A DNA stretch of 64,000 nucleotides from CAZAMB01 sp964486335 (GCA_964486335.1 CAZAMB010000015.1:59439-123438), one strand, 5' to 3'; shown: positions 16,890 through 26,617, numbered from the stretch's first letter. Made by a program: numbers and translations. The notes: generated by a model from the letters alone, not told the origin.

Positions 16890-18476
16890 ATGGTCGGTAG
16901 TATGATTGAGCTGATACTTTCCCTGGCGACGCTTTCAATTGTGGCGGGGTGTGCGAATCTCGGTCAACCCGAAGGCGGGCAGATCGATGGTATCGCCGGC
17001 CAGCTCTCGCCGGACTTTGATCCAACGCTGGACCTGCGCCTTCATGCGACCGAGGCCAAGGCACAGATATGGGACGGCACCCCGACGGATGTACTCATGT
17101 ACGTGCCCGAGGTGCTCTCGGGGGACGCCACACGCGTCACTTCATTGCTCGGATCTTACATCGGGCCAATCATCCGAGCCAGAAAAGGTGACCGGCTGCG
17201 CATCCGGCTTAGCAATGAACTCGATGAAGCCACGATCATCCATTGGCACGGTATGCGAGTACCTCCGGAAATGGACGGCCACCCTCGATACGCCATTCCT
17301 CCCGGAGAAGAGTTTGTCTACGAATTCGAGATCCGCGATAGCGCCGCTACCTACTGGTTTCACCCGCACCCACACGGATTTACGGCCTCACAAGTCTATC
17401 GGGGCCTCGCTGGTCTCCTCTTGGTGTCTGACGAGGAGGAAGACTCTTTGGACTTGCCGACCGCGGAGAACGATTTGCCGCTTGTGATCCAAGATCGATT
17501 GTTCGACGCTCAGAATCAACTTGTCTACCCTCCGTTCACCGGAATGATGATGGACGGCTTCCTCGGCGACACGATACTTGTCAACGGGCAACCGGATTTC
17601 GTGCTGTCCGCCGGCACGCGTGCCTATCGTCTCAGGCTTCTCAATGGCTCAAACTCACGGACATACAAGCTTGCATGGAATGATGCTTCTCCGCTGGTTG
17701 TAATCGCAACCGACGGAGGTCTTTTGCAAAACCCGGTCGAACGCACATACGCGATGCTCGCACCCGGCGAACGCCTTGACCTCTGGGCCGATTTCTCGAA
17801 ATACCCGGTCGGAGCTGAGATTTCGTTAGAGAGTCTGGAATTCACTGGCGCTGACTTTGGTATGCACATGATGTCGATGGGCGGAGGGATGATGGGCAAT
17901 GGTGGACACGGCGTCACAACCGGCAGTCCAAACGGCGCACCGATGAGGATTATGCGTGTGCGAGTTGACCGCCAGGAAGCGGAAACACGAACGCTACCCG
18001 AGACATTGTCCACACTGCCCAAATTGGCCACGGAGGATGCAGTGAACTCCGACTCTTCGCGCCGCTTCTCCATCAGCGTGGCAATGAGGATGATGCATGG
18101 AATGCAGTGGGGCTTCGACGGGCGGACGTTCCAAATGAACCAAGTCGCGGACCACGAGACCATCCCCTTCGGGACGCTCGAAGCTTGGGAAATCGTGAAT
18201 GAGACTTCTCCGATGGCGATGAACCACCCAATACATATTCACGGTGCACAGTTCCAGGTGAGCGAGCGCAACGTTCTGCCGGGATTCTCTGCGGATTGGA
18301 ATTCCGTCCGTGAAGGGTACATCGACGACGGATGGAAGGACACTGTGCTCCTCATGCCTGGCGAGCGCGTGAAGCTGCTGATCCGCTTCGCCGACTTCAA
18401 GGGTGAATACATGTACCACTGTCACAACCTCGAACATGAAGACGGTGGAATGATGAGAAACCTGCGCGTGGAATGA
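16890..18476 (+). CDS. Multicopper oxidase lipoprotein (CueO/laccase-like)
   Basis: 528 residues. The N-terminal lipobox (LSIVAGC, Cys near residue 21) predicts a lipoprotein. All four copper-ligand blocks are visible: IHWHG (near residue 117), YWFHPHPHG (155), NHPIHIHG (445) and YHCHNLEHEDGGMM (509). The last supplies the His-Cys-His of the type 1/type 3 sites and a downstream Met axial ligand. A Met/Gly-rich loop (MHMMSMGGGMMGNGGHG) lies near residues 325-345, like the Met-rich insert by which CueO binds extra Cu(I). The expected reaction is oxidation of toxic Cu(I) to Cu(II) with O2 as acceptor in the periplasm. The start has GGAGGAGTCTG upstream. A putative ECF promoter lies 190 bases upstream. 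Confidence 0.93.
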   Translation: MVGSMIELILSLATLSIVAGCANLGQPEGGQIDGIAGQLSPDFDPTLDLRLHATEAKAQIWDGTPTDVLMYVPEVLSGDATRVTSLLGSYIGPIIRARKGDRLRIRLSNELDEATIIHWHGMRVPPEMDGHPRYAIPPGEEFVYEFEIRDSAATYWFHPHPHGFTASQVYRGLAGLLLVSDEEEDSLDLPTAENDLPLVIQDRLFDAQNQLVYPPFTGMMMDGFLGDTILVNGQPDFVLSAGTRAYRLRLLNGSNSRTYKLAWNDASPLVVIATDGGLLQNPVERTYAMLAPGERLDLWADFSKYPVGAEISLESLEFTGADFGMHMMSMGGGMMGNGGHGVTTGSPNGAPMRIMRVRVDRQEAETRTLPETLSTLPKLATEDAVNSDSSRRFSISVAMRMMHGMQWGFDGRTFQMNQVADHETIPFGTLEAWEIVNETSPMAMNHPIHIHGAQFQVSERNVLPGFSADWNSVREGYIDDGWKDTVLLMPGERVKLLIRFADFKGEYMYHCHNLEHEDGGMMRNLRVE

Positions 18477-18552
18477 GAATGGAGCCTCCGATGAGGTTCC
18501 TGCCGCAGTCTAGGAAATCCGCAGCGGGCCGATCACCCGCAAGGAGGTACCG

Positions 18553-18648
18553 ATGATGGGAATGATGGGATGGATGATGGGACTCTTTGCAATGTGGATG
18601 ATGTTTTTCGGCGGAATGAGCTTCGGGCCGTTTGGCACCGGTGCCTAG
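18553..18648 (+). CDS. Methionine-rich 31-residue micropeptide
   Basis: ATG at 18553 follows an ideal ribosome-binding site AAGGAGGT at 18541-18548, and the frame closes with TAG at 18646. Ten of 31 residues are methionine, in MMG/WMM clusters (MMGMMGWMMGLF), with a hydrophobic core of about 14 residues (LFAMWMMFFGGMSF) that could span or insert in a membrane. It sits 76 bases after the multicopper oxidase and before the lipoprotein protease, on the same strand. Methionine clusters bind Cu(I)/Ag(I), so a metal-binding or membrane-regulatory micropeptide is plausible. No known family is recognised. The site quality and position argue for a real gene; function is inferred from composition only. 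Confidence 0.65.
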   Translation: MMGMMGWMMGLFAMWMMFFGGMSFGPFGTGA

Positions 18649-18786
18649 CAATTGAGCGGTCATCGCGGGGAGCGACGGCGATTCTCGATCGCTCCTCGTG
18701 TCTCCGCACATCGCTCAGGTGAGCATTCATCGATTGGATTCCACTTGTTAGCGGGTACTTCGCTCAACCTGGTCGCACGCCCGGCA

Positions 18787-19767
18787 ATGCTTTTCATCTT
18801 GCCGCTACTTGTGGCCGCATGTTTCCGGAGCGCCGCGGGTCCACCGAGCACAGCGCGCCAAGATTCGAACGATCTACACGTGGAACTCGAAGCCTGCCGT
18901 CAAGCACACGATCGCCTGGTCTCCAGTCGCGAAATCGAAACGCTGCGCGCCGAACTGCGTCACTATACGGAAGTTGCGGACAAAGAGGCGCGACGTCAGG
19001 CCGGCATGCAGCGGGCCATGGACGAGTTCACTAAGGGAGTGTGCCTGATCCATGGAAAGTTTTCGCTGAACGAACGGCAAGACCAGAAACTCGTGCCGGT
19101 TAGCAATAGCGACGGTAGCCGACTTGAATTGGAGTATCTCGGATCGGGCTTTCTGATCAGCGAATCCGGAGACATCCTGACGAACCGCCACATCGCGCAG
19201 CCGTGGTGGAACAACGAAACGGTCGCACCGCTGCTTCAACGAGGCCTTGAACCCAGCTTCATCGTCTTGACGGTCACGTTTCCCTTTCAGGAGCCAATCT
19301 CGATCGACCCGGCGACGATCCGTGTAAGCGAGGACGGCGTTGATCTCGCTGTCTTTCGCGCGTCCGTTCACGGCGTTCCGATTCTGCCCTTATCCGATCG
19401 CAACCCCAAAGAGCTTCGAGGACAAAGACTCATGCTCATGGGCTACCCAACGGGCCTATCCGCCTTACTAGCCCGTGCAGAGCCTGACGTCGTTTCAGCA
19501 GCATTGGCCGAAGCGCAGGACCTAAACACGCTCATCGGCGCGTTGAGTAAGCGTCACGCAATCACACCCATAATCACGCACGGTACGCTGAACGACGCCA
19601 CGGCGAACAAGCTCATCTACGACGCGGTGACGACATCGGGTGGATCCGGCGGTCCGGTCCTCGGTCCCGAAGGCGACGTTATTGGCGTCAACTTCGCCAT
19701 CCTACGCGAGTTTCAAGGTTCCAATTTTGGAGTGCCGATTCGGTTTGCTCGAACGCTACTTCCTTGA
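18787..19767 (+). CDS. Trypsin-like serine protease, probable lipoprotein
   Basis: 326 residues from ATG 18787. A longer frame back to a TTG at 18652 exists, but the ATG gives a clean lipoprotein signal (MLFILPLLVAACF, lipobox VAAC). A coiled-coil-like helix follows (about residues 35-90, repeated Glu/Arg heptads). Then comes a trypsin-2-type peptidase: His in LTNRHIAQPWW, Asp in EDGVDLAVF and the catalytic Ser in TTSGGSGGPVLGPEGDVIGV, so the full His-Asp-Ser triad is present. No PDZ domain is seen, unlike DegP. A quality-control role at the cell envelope under metal stress would suit the context but is inference. The stop overlaps the next gene's region by a few bases. Confidence 0.82.
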   Translation: MLFILPLLVAACFRSAAGPPSTARQDSNDLHVELEACRQAHDRLVSSREIETLRAELRHYTEVADKEARRQAGMQRAMDEFTKGVCLIHGKFSLNERQDQKLVPVSNSDGSRLELEYLGSGFLISESGDILTNRHIAQPWWNNETVAPLLQRGLEPSFIVLTVTFPFQEPISIDPATIRVSEDGVDLAVFRASVHGVPILPLSDRNPKELRGQRLMLMGYPTGLSALLARAEPDVVSAALAEAQDLNTLIGALSKRHAITPIITHGTLNDATANKLIYDAVTTSGGSGGPVLGPEGDVIGVNFAILREFQGSNFGVPIRFARTLLP

Positions 19768-19769
19768 CA

Positions 19770-20264
19770 ATGCACAAACCCATGCCGCATATGCCCACTC
19801 AAGCCGTCGCTGCCAAAAAGACGCGGAAGATTCGCGTTGGCAAAACCTGTGAGGGTCGATTCAGAGGCAGTCATGGGATTCTCTTTTTTGTCGCCGATTT
19901 CGTGTTTCTCGTCCTGGCGAGTGTCGGGGCTACGCTGGCCATGCACATGATTCACATGCTTGAATGGCCGTTTGTTCCGACAAGTTTGATCGGCATGGTT
20001 GCCGCCATGCTTGTCCAAACGGTCATGGCGTTCGCGGCCGCGCCCTTGCTCGGTTCCATCGAGACCATGGTTCCATCCATGATCGTCTCAATGCTCAGCC
20101 CCATGAGCATTTGCCTGCTCCATTTGTTCGGGTGCGAGTCCAATTGGATAATCGTGGTTGTGGCCGGTTCGGGATTTGCCATTGCAACCTTCGCCGTCAT
20201 TCAGATGTACGCACGTTCCTGTGGACGCACTCTTATGAGCCCGGCCCAACGCCAACATGGTTGA
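19770..20264 (+). CDS. Small polytopic membrane protein, unknown function
   Basis: 164 residues from ATG 19770; an in-frame TTG at 19764 overlapping the protease stop (TTGA) is an alternative. A basic N-terminus (KKTRKIRVGK) is followed by about four hydrophobic helices: ILFFVADFVFLVLASVGA, LIGMVAAMLVQTVMAFAAA, MIVSMLSPMSICLLHLFG and WIIVVVAGSGFAIATFAVI. It contains many Met and His residues at helix ends (MHMIHMLEW). No family is recognised. Tight packing between the protease and the methyltransferase (8-base overlap with the latter) puts it in the same transcript, so a link to metal tolerance is contextual only. Confidence 0.75.
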   Translation: MHKPMPHMPTQAVAAKKTRKIRVGKTCEGRFRGSHGILFFVADFVFLVLASVGATLAMHMIHMLEWPFVPTSLIGMVAAMLVQTVMAFAAAPLLGSIETMVPSMIVSMLSPMSICLLHLFGCESNWIIVVVAGSGFAIATFAVIQMYARSCGRTLMSPAQRQHG

Positions 20265-20868
20265 GAACATGGCCACTGTTTGGGATATTCGCGCCAGCCT
20301 CTACGACGTCTGCGAAGCGTCCGACTACCGGCGCGGCGCCCAGAAGGCCGCCCTTTTCAACCAAATGCGCGGCCATACCCTCTTTGCCGCCATAGGAACC
20401 GGAGTTGACATCAAGCATTTTCCTCCGGGTCAGTCCATCGCCGCTATCGACATTAGTGACAAGATGCTGAGCAAGGCCGAGAAGCGGGCGCGGCAATACC
20501 GCGGACACCTCGTACTCTACCGGGCCGATGCTCAGGACTTGAAGTTTCCGAGTGCAAGCTTCGACACGGTCGTGACATCCTGCACGATGTGCTCGGTCCC
20601 CGACCCCCTGCGCGCCTTCCATGAGTTCCATCGCGTCCTACGACCGGATGGGCGCTTGCTGATGTTCGAGCATGTGCGAAGCCGAAACCCGATCCTTGGC
20701 CTCGCACTCGATTGGATGACGATCTGGACACGCCTGAGTGGTACCGAAATGAACCGCCACACGCTCAAGACCGCGGAATCCGCTGGTTTCACGATCACCC
20801 ACATCGAAGGTGTCTACCTTGATATCATCCTGGCCGTACACGCCATCAAATGTGGTCCGGGCCCTTGA
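20257..20868 (+). CDS. Class I SAM-dependent methyltransferase
   Basis: 203 residues. The SAM-binding motif is AIGTGVDIKHFP (near residue 45), followed by the acidic strand end IAAIDISDKML, DAQDLKFPSASFDTVVTS and the post-III region RVLRPDGRLLMFEHVRS. The layout is like UbiE/phosphatidylethanolamine N-methyltransferase-type enzymes. A Cys pair in VTSCTMCSVPDP lies at the substrate side. The start overlaps the membrane protein's end by 8 bases. The substrate is not evident; lipid or small-molecule methylation would fit the family. It is the last gene of the metal-resistance block. Confidence 0.85.
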   Translation: MVENMATVWDIRASLYDVCEASDYRRGAQKAALFNQMRGHTLFAAIGTGVDIKHFPPGQSIAAIDISDKMLSKAEKRARQYRGHLVLYRADAQDLKFPSASFDTVVTSCTMCSVPDPLRAFHEFHRVLRPDGRLLMFEHVRSRNPILGLALDWMTIWTRLSGTEMNRHTLKTAESAGFTITHIEGVYLDIILAVHAIKCGPGP

Positions 20869-21911
20869 GGAGTGGATCGTAATCGCGAACCCACCTTTCG
20901 CCAGCTGTTCAGGCTAAGCAGGAACGCAAAATGGTTTACTCGCTTTGACGAGTTACTTGTATGCTACGAACTCCTTGTCGAAGCGTTGGCTACGCACGTC
21001 TTCCCGTCGAATTCATCGTCTGCTCGGAGGGCAATACCGGGCCATTCATTCGATGTTCCTGCTTGAACGTGCAACGGCCAGCTTCCTAAGTACCTTGCCT
21101 TATGGCTACGCGGTTCGCCGAGTGTGCGACCTCGTATCGGATTCTTAGCTTTCCTGACTTCGCCGCACGAGAAGCCTATTGGTGCAGCGAAACCGCGATT
21201 CTAAGCGTTGATGAGCGATCTCGGAGTCGGTCGAACTTTGCACCCAGTCAGTGATTAGCCGAATCGGGGCCCACTTCGCAGCCAGTAGATTCACGTCAAG
21301 CCTGTCGTAGCCATGGGAGAGCGACGGAAGTTCGACCGCCACCTCATCTGTCGCATGGCCGTGCCAGCAGCGCTTGATCGACGAAGCAGTCGAGTACGAT
21401 AAGGGGCGCCTAATTCCCGTTTTTGCCCTGTACGGAAATCTTTCACTCGACCTAGCCCTCGCAGGCTGGCGTGATCCGAAATTGCTCCCAGGGGCAATTT
21501 CGTGCATCTCGCGATGGACGGTGAGAGCCGAAGCATTTCCGAGCGAGTCATGCGGAATCACATGAACCGTTGGTAGTCACCGCGGATAAGCCGGCCTCCG
21601 GGAACCCGACCGCAGGCATCGCCTGCGTCGCACCCCATCGCTCGTCGCCAAGCTCGCTCCGCGAGTCGGGGCGAGCGACGACCGATCGGGTCCCGCACCG
21701 CAGGCGAGACGGACACCAGTTCTTGGTGGACAAGAAGTGTTCAGGCGGTAGGACGCTAATACTTCGCGGCGGGCCCAGATGGCGTCAACCAAGAAGCCTC
21801 CATAGTGATTGCGGTTTCTGTCAACGACCTTGGACGGAAGCCAGAATTCTGCAATCGCACTCGTTGCGACGGATCCGCCGCAGAACGCTCGACACTGGGT
21901 ACCTGTTGCTT
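20869..21911. other. About 1 kb without a convincing gene
   Basis: Only short open frames with random-looking composition are present on both strands. The stretch contains one copy of the dispersed 300-base repeat (21409-21706) and the 3' boundary of the giant secreted protein gene. A short frame within the repeat (LIPVFALYGN...) looks like a decayed coding fragment also seen in the second copy. Confidence 0.6.
21409..21706 (+). repeat. Dispersed 300-base repeat, copy 1
   Basis: The left end (21409-21442) matches 29952-29985 with one mismatch over 34 bases. The right end (21594-21706) matches 30142-30255 with few changes, and the spacing between the ends is similar (151 against 156 bases). 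The right part contains a hairpin around CTCGCTCCGCGAG and a longer inverted repeat (GTCGC ... GCGAC). Both copies could encode the peptide start LIPVFALYGNL. The origin is unknown; it could be a remnant gene or a miniature element. Confidence 0.75.
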
Positions 21912-24900
21912 CTATCCAGCCGAGAATTCGTTCACTCGCGACCGCATCACGATGCTGCCAAAGCAAAGTACGAGAAGGAATAGATTCAGCATGCCCCAAC
22001 TTGAAACAGCGGGCACCGACGTTGACTCGCACTCGTCAGGAATTCCATTGCTGTTTAGATCCAAACTGGTTGCATTTGCAAGGTCGCACTCGTCCAACAC
22101 TGCATTGACGTTGCAATCGCTCGCCGGTCTCTCGACACAGGAAGGCCCGTCAAGCAGCAAACTAAACGCGCCAACGGAGCTGCCATTCCCACCAACTCGA
22201 ACGAAATACTCCGTACCGGTAGTCACATCGATTGTTAATCCGGATTGCAGGTCGCAAGCGTTGTCGTTGCACGCCAGCTCTACTCCGCTACCGGGACAAT
22301 TCGAGTGAATCGACAAGACAGTATCAAACATAGATCCACACAAACTTAGCGACAGAGTGCCCGATGCCGATGGCACGTATTTGTACCACACGTCTCCACC
22401 ACCGGGCGTATTCTCACAACTTGAGCTTCCATCATTGGACGCCTCGTTGGTCGCCGCATGCACGACCAATCCGGGACACACCAGCAATGCGGACCCACAG
22501 TCGTCTGATTCGTGATGCAATAGCTCACAAACGTCGTTAATGTCGTTCTGGTTGCAATCGGTTTGACATTCGTCTGGAATGGAGTCGCCGTCACAATCGT
22601 CGCTCGAACCGGAGCCAATATCGCAAACGTCTGGTAAACTGTTCTTGTTGCAGTCTTCGGTCGACTCGCAAGCATCCAAGTATTGGTTGCCGTTGCAGTC
22701 ACCTGAAGCCAGCTCACATTCATCGGGAACTCCATTGCTATTGCAGTCCGGCGTACAAAGCCCCTGTGCCGTTCCGCCCAACAGAATCACGTCTCCCGCC
22801 GGATTGCCAGTCGATTCAGCAAGTGCGCTAAGGCCCAGAAAACCTGGTGGACCCGTGAATACCGTGTGATAGCAGCAATGGCTCATGTTTTGACACGTCG
22901 AGCCTGGCGACAGTGCCGACGTGAGGTTTGTGGTCGGGCAAACAGAAACGTGCGTGCGATCCTGAGTTAACACCGGGATGGGAAGCCACCCATAGGCCTC
23001 AGGTTCGTCGGCCTGCGTAAGGGCGATCAGACTACCTCCAAACACGTTTACGAAATCCGCCATTGCCGCTTGGCGGGTATTGATTGCGGAAAGTTGCATC
23101 GAAGTGAAACCACCGTGCGTGTGAATGCCGCTCGACGGAACATAGACGACATCATAGTCCGCCAGTTTGACAGTTTGGATGTCCAAAGGATTAGTCAAAA
23201 CGGTGATAGGTACGTCGGGACCACCGTTCGCTGCGGCATTCCAAGAGTTGAGGCTTGCCAAGGCCTGCCCGCCATTGATCCCAAGTGCAAGAATCCCCGA
23301 TCCGGGGGACGCCGAGTTGTCGACGGCGAAGGAAAAGATGGCCGGGTACAGTCCGCCACAGCCCGTCCCGAAACAGTGGCCGACGTCGTCGGCATCATCG
23401 CCGGACAAGAAGACCGTGCCTCCAACGGGAGGGAATAGACACGTATCGCACTCATCGGGACGCCCGTTCGTGTCACAGTCGAGGCTTGTTGCGTCCAAAA
23501 CGTCGCATGAATCTGATATCGCATTCAAATTGCAATCGACCAATTCGCACTCTTCAGGGACACCGTTGCCGTTGCAGTCGCGGCTTGTGCCGACCGCGAT
23601 ATCGCAAACGTCCAGCACGTCATTCAAATTGCAGTCGGCACCATCGCATTCGTCAGGCACATCATTGTTATTGCAATCCTCACTCGTACCTGCGCCTATG
23701 TCCACCGAATCATCAATGCCGTTTTTGTTGCAGTCGGTGAACGTGCAAGTCAACTTCGCGATGCGGGCCGCGTCTTTCCCACCGGCCTGCGTGAACATTC
23801 CGGCCGAGAAAAGGGCGAGACCGTTGCCATCATCAAATGGATAGAACGCGCGTACGTCGTCATCAACTCCGTCGCCGATCGGAAACCAGCTCGTACCAGT
23901 CCACTTGGCAATTCCACTCGCGGGAGCACCACCGGCGCTCGATAGGTTTCCGCCGACGTACATGGCTGCGTCCGGCCCGCTTCCGAAAGGCGCTAGCGCG
24001 TAAACAGTTCCTGCAACTCCGCCTCCAACGGATGTCCAAGTAGAGTTGCTCCACTTGGCCAGGAAGCTGATAGCGAGTCCTCCGATTGACCCAAAGGAGC
24101 CGCCCGCATACAGCGCATCGCCGGAGCCGTCATTGAAACTGGCAAGGGCATAGACCGTGTTGGTGGCGCCAAGCCCGAGGGAAGCCCATGAACTCCCGTC
24201 CCACCTAGCAATTCGATCGGCGTTGGCGTTGCCACCCGCGTCGGTAAATTCGCCGCCGACAAATAAAGCGGGCGGATTGAGGCCAGAACCATCTTCGTCG
24301 TACACGAATAGGGACCAGACTTCGTTGTTGAGGCCGGCGCCGAGCGCGGACCATGTCGTTCCATTCCATTTCGCGATTCGATCGGCGCTTGGATTTCCTC
24401 CGCCGTCGGTGAAGGACCCGCCGACATACAATGCGTCACCGCTACCGTCGTTAAAGACGGTCAGCGCATTCACTTGGCCGTTGGGAACTCCCCCGATATT
24501 GAACCAGTTGGCGCCATCCCATTTCGCAATGCGGTTGACTGTGAAGCCCCCGGCTGTAGTAAACGATCCGCCAACATATAGATCCGGCGGGCTCGGACCA
24601 ACGCCATCATCGTCAAAAACTGATAGCGCGTAAGCGTTGCTGTTCAATCCACTGCCCAAATGGGACCAACTGGCGCCATCGAACTTGGCGATATTCGCGG
24701 CAACCGTGGTTCCCGCCGAGTCGAAGTTTCCTGCCGCAATCAGGGTCGGCCCATTCCCATCATCAAATTCTGTTAATGCGTATCCAATGGAATTCAGCCC
24801 CAGTGCCGTTGAAGGGACGCTCAGCCAATCTGTTCCGTTCCAAGCGGAAAGGTAGTAATGGGCTTCGTCGGCGACTCGATTGAACGTACCTCCTACGAAT

Positions 24901-26105
24901 AGTTTAGCGCCATCACCGTCGTCAAACGTCGTTAACGCGTAAACTCGATAGGAGGCAGCTGAGCCTGTCACTCCGGCTCCAAGCGCCGACCAAGTTGCTC
25001 CATCCCATCTTGCGATGTGATTTGCCGAAACGCCACCTGCCGTGGTAAAGGCACCACCAACGAACAGGGCTTCCGCGCTTCCGTCATTGTAAACCGCCAT
25101 CGTCTCCACGACGTTGTTAGCACCCGTACTCAACGCCGACCACGCTCCGTTCCATTTGGCAATTCGATCCGCCGCAGCGATCCCGCCTGCGTTTTGAAAG
25201 TTGCCACCGACATAGAGCGCGGTTCCGGTCCCGTCGTCGAAAGTTGTTAGGGCTTCGACGGTGCTGCTAACGCCCGGTGTGGTACCTACAGTGGACCAAG
25301 TCGATCCATTCCACTTGGCTAGGCGGTTTACTGTGATTCCACCTGCCGTTGTAAATCCGCCGCCTACGAATAGCGCAGGTCCACTTCCGTCGTCATAAAC
25401 CGCAAGCGCATTTGCGGCGCTGCTTAACCCGGTACCCAAGGCGGACCAATTTGATCCGTTCCATTTGGAAATGTAGTTCACCGTGGTACCGCCTGCCGTT
25501 GTGAATAGTCCTCCGGCGAACAGCGCGGGTGCATTGGGTCCAATGCCATCATCGTCGAAGACCGCAAGAGCATGAACGTTTCCTTGAAGCCCCGAACCTA
25601 AGAACGACCAACTTATCCCATCCCATTTTGCAATGCCGTCGGCCGCAATGCCCCCCGCTGTCGTGAAGTTGCCGCCCACGTACAACGCTGGCCCCGTCCC
25701 GTCATCGAACACGGCCATGACGTTGCCATCATCATTGAGGCCCGAACTCAAAGCCTCGTAACCGGAACCGGTCCACTTGGCGATGTGGTGCACGAGAACT
25801 CCGGGCGTCAGATCAAAAAAACCTGCCACATATAACGCTGGCCCTGTTCCGTCGTCGAATACGTGTAGCGCACTGACATATGTACTACCGGAAACATCCA
25901 GAATGCCCGGTAGGCCAAATCCATCAGCCCACACGTCGGCGCATTGGGCATTCACCCGAACTGAGGCAACGAGCAATGTTGCAAGAATCGAGGTGACACA
26001 TGTACTCAAGCGGGTGCGGCCATGTCGTCGGAAGGGCAATGAGCTGATTCGCAGGCCAAGAAGCGCCAGTTCGTTCATCTTGATCGCTTGATTCAACCCG
26101 ACCAT
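21912..26105 (-). CDS. Giant secreted beta-propeller / calcium-motif protein with sorting tail
   Basis: 1397 residues from ATG 26105, chosen because GGAGGAG lies 8 bases upstream; an ATG 51 bases further up lacks a site. A twin-Arg-containing signal region (to about residue 53, VRVNAQC) is followed by about 15 tandem repeats of roughly 48 residues (pattern FDDGTGPALYVGG-F, then AKWNG..WS-LG) that probably fold as beta-propellers. Repeats of type DCN-x-N-x-x-x-DECD follow (about residues 800-900), then a unique Cys-containing domain (900-1120), more DCN repeats, and a domain with VWYKYVPSASGTLSLSLCGS. The C-terminus ends VPAVSSWGMLNLFLLVLCF then MRSR, matching the layout of IPTL-CTERM sorting tails (Pro-x-x-Ser-x-Trp-Gly, TM helix, Arg cluster). 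The function is unknown, probably cell surface. Confidence 0.9.
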   Translation of the reverse strand: MVGLNQAIKMNELALLGLRISSLPFRRHGRTRLSTCVTSILATLLVASVRVNAQCADVWADGFGLPGILDVSGSTYVSALHVFDDGTGPALYVAGFFDLTPGVLVHHIAKWTGSGYEALSSGLNDDGNVMAVFDDGTGPALYVGGNFTTAGGIAADGIAKWDGISWSFLGSGLQGNVHALAVFDDDGIGPNAPALFAGGLFTTAGGTTVNYISKWNGSNWSALGTGLSSAANALAVYDDGSGPALFVGGGFTTAGGITVNRLAKWNGSTWSTVGTTPGVSSTVEALTTFDDGTGTALYVGGNFQNAGGIAAADRIAKWNGAWSALSTGANNVVETMAVYNDGSAEALFVGGAFTTAGGVSANHIARWDGATWSALGAGVTGSAASYRVYALTTFDDGDGAKLFVGGTFNRVADEAHYYLSAWNGTDWLSVPSTALGLNSIGYALTEFDDGNGPTLIAAGNFDSAGTTVAANIAKFDGASWSHLGSGLNSNAYALSVFDDDGVGPSPPDLYVGGSFTTAGGFTVNRIAKWDGANWFNIGGVPNGQVNALTVFNDGSGDALYVGGSFTDGGGNPSADRIAKWNGTTWSALGAGLNNEVWSLFVYDEDGSGLNPPALFVGGEFTDAGGNANADRIARWDGSSWASLGLGATNTVYALASFNDGSGDALYAGGSFGSIGGLAISFLAKWSNSTWTSVGGGVAGTVYALAPFGSGPDAAMYVGGNLSSAGGAPASGIAKWTGTSWFPIGDGVDDDVRAFYPFDDGNGLALFSAGMFTQAGGKDAARIAKLTCTFTDCNKNGIDDSVDIGAGTSEDCNNNDVPDECDGADCNLNDVLDVCDIAVGTSRDCNGNGVPEECELVDCNLNAISDSCDVLDATSLDCDTNGRPDECDTCLFPPVGGTVFLSGDDADDVGHCFGTGCGGLYPAIFSFAVDNSASPGSGILALGINGGQALASLNSWNAAANGGPDVPITVLTNPLDIQTVKLADYDVVYVPSSGIHTHGGFTSMQLSAINTRQAAMADFVNVFGGSLIALTQADEPEAYGWLPIPVLTQDRTHVSVCPTTNLTSALSPGSTCQNMSHCCYHTVFTGPPGFLGLSALAESTGNPAGDVILLGGTAQGLCTPDCNSNGVPDECELASGDCNGNQYLDACESTEDCNKNSLPDVCDIGSGSSDDCDGDSIPDECQTDCNQNDINDVCELLHHESDDCGSALLVCPGLVVHAATNEASNDGSSSCENTPGGGDVWYKYVPSASGTLSLSLCGSMFDTVLSIHSNCPGSGVELACNDNACDLQSGLTIDVTTGTEYFVRVGGNGSSVGAFSLLLDGPSCVERPASDCNVNAVLDECDLANATSLDLNSNGIPDECESTSVPAVSSWGMLNLFLLVLCFGSIVMRSRVNEFSAG

Positions 26106-26226
26106 GAAGTTACTCCTCCCGCCACAACCAAGTGTTAGTGGCGGGTTGCCTTGCATTCCGCGACAGATTTCAACTATTCTCGTGTACCACTCAGGTCGCG
26201 TTCAATACGCACAACTGGGGAGGGTG

Positions 26227-26538
26227 CTACTCTTCGCGCCCTTGAGTCTCGACGCTGCTTCGCAACGAAACGACCAAGCGTATCGCGACGCCAATACGCT
26301 CTCTGACAGCCAGCTTGCGAAACAACTCCCGGTTGTGCATGCGAATCGTGTCGGGCTTGAGCCCCAGCCGTTCGCCGATCGACCGATTGCTGTGGCCGAG
26401 GCAGATCAGGCGGGCAATCTGCCTTTGCCTCGGACTCATCGCGTATCGCCGTGCCAGGTCCGCCCACTCCTCCGTGGTGAACAACTCGGGAAGCCCATCC
26501 CCGGTTCCGCGCCCATTCCGCATGAGCCCAAAGCGCAT
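26227..26538 (-). CDS. LuxR-type HTH transcriptional regulator, single domain
   Basis: 103 residues. The C-terminal two thirds is a LuxR/GerE helix-turn-helix: MSPRQRQIARLICLGHSNR then SIGERLGLKPDTIRMHNREL, then FRKLAVRERIGVAIRLV. There is no receiver or ligand-binding domain, only about 30 extra N-terminal residues. An internal ATG at 26523 is an alternative start. It lies 121 bases upstream of the giant secreted protein on the same strand and diverges from the sigma factor at 26618, so it may regulate either. The long open frame that overlaps it in another reading frame is a shadow. Confidence 0.8.
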   Translation of the reverse strand: MRFGLMRNGRGTGDGLPELFTTEEWADLARRYAMSPRQRQIARLICLGHSNRSIGERLGLKPDTIRMHNRELFRKLAVRERIGVAIRLVVSLRSSVETQGREE

Positions 26539-26617
26539 GCGAGAGCCGTGCGTACACGCGCGCTTCAGAAAAATTCTTTACTTTCGTAGAATGAGCGGCA
26601 GGAAGGCCAGATTGACC

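Noticed and set aside
18473..18556. 27-codon frame joining the oxidase stop (ATGA) to the start of the Met-rich peptide (ATGA)
   Set aside because: Could act as a coupling leader, but the peptide is Arg/Ser/Pro-rich without features and the Met-rich gene has its own strong site.
21145..21561. Minus-strand frame of 138 codons
   Set aside because: No domain, no start signal, overlaps the dispersed repeat.
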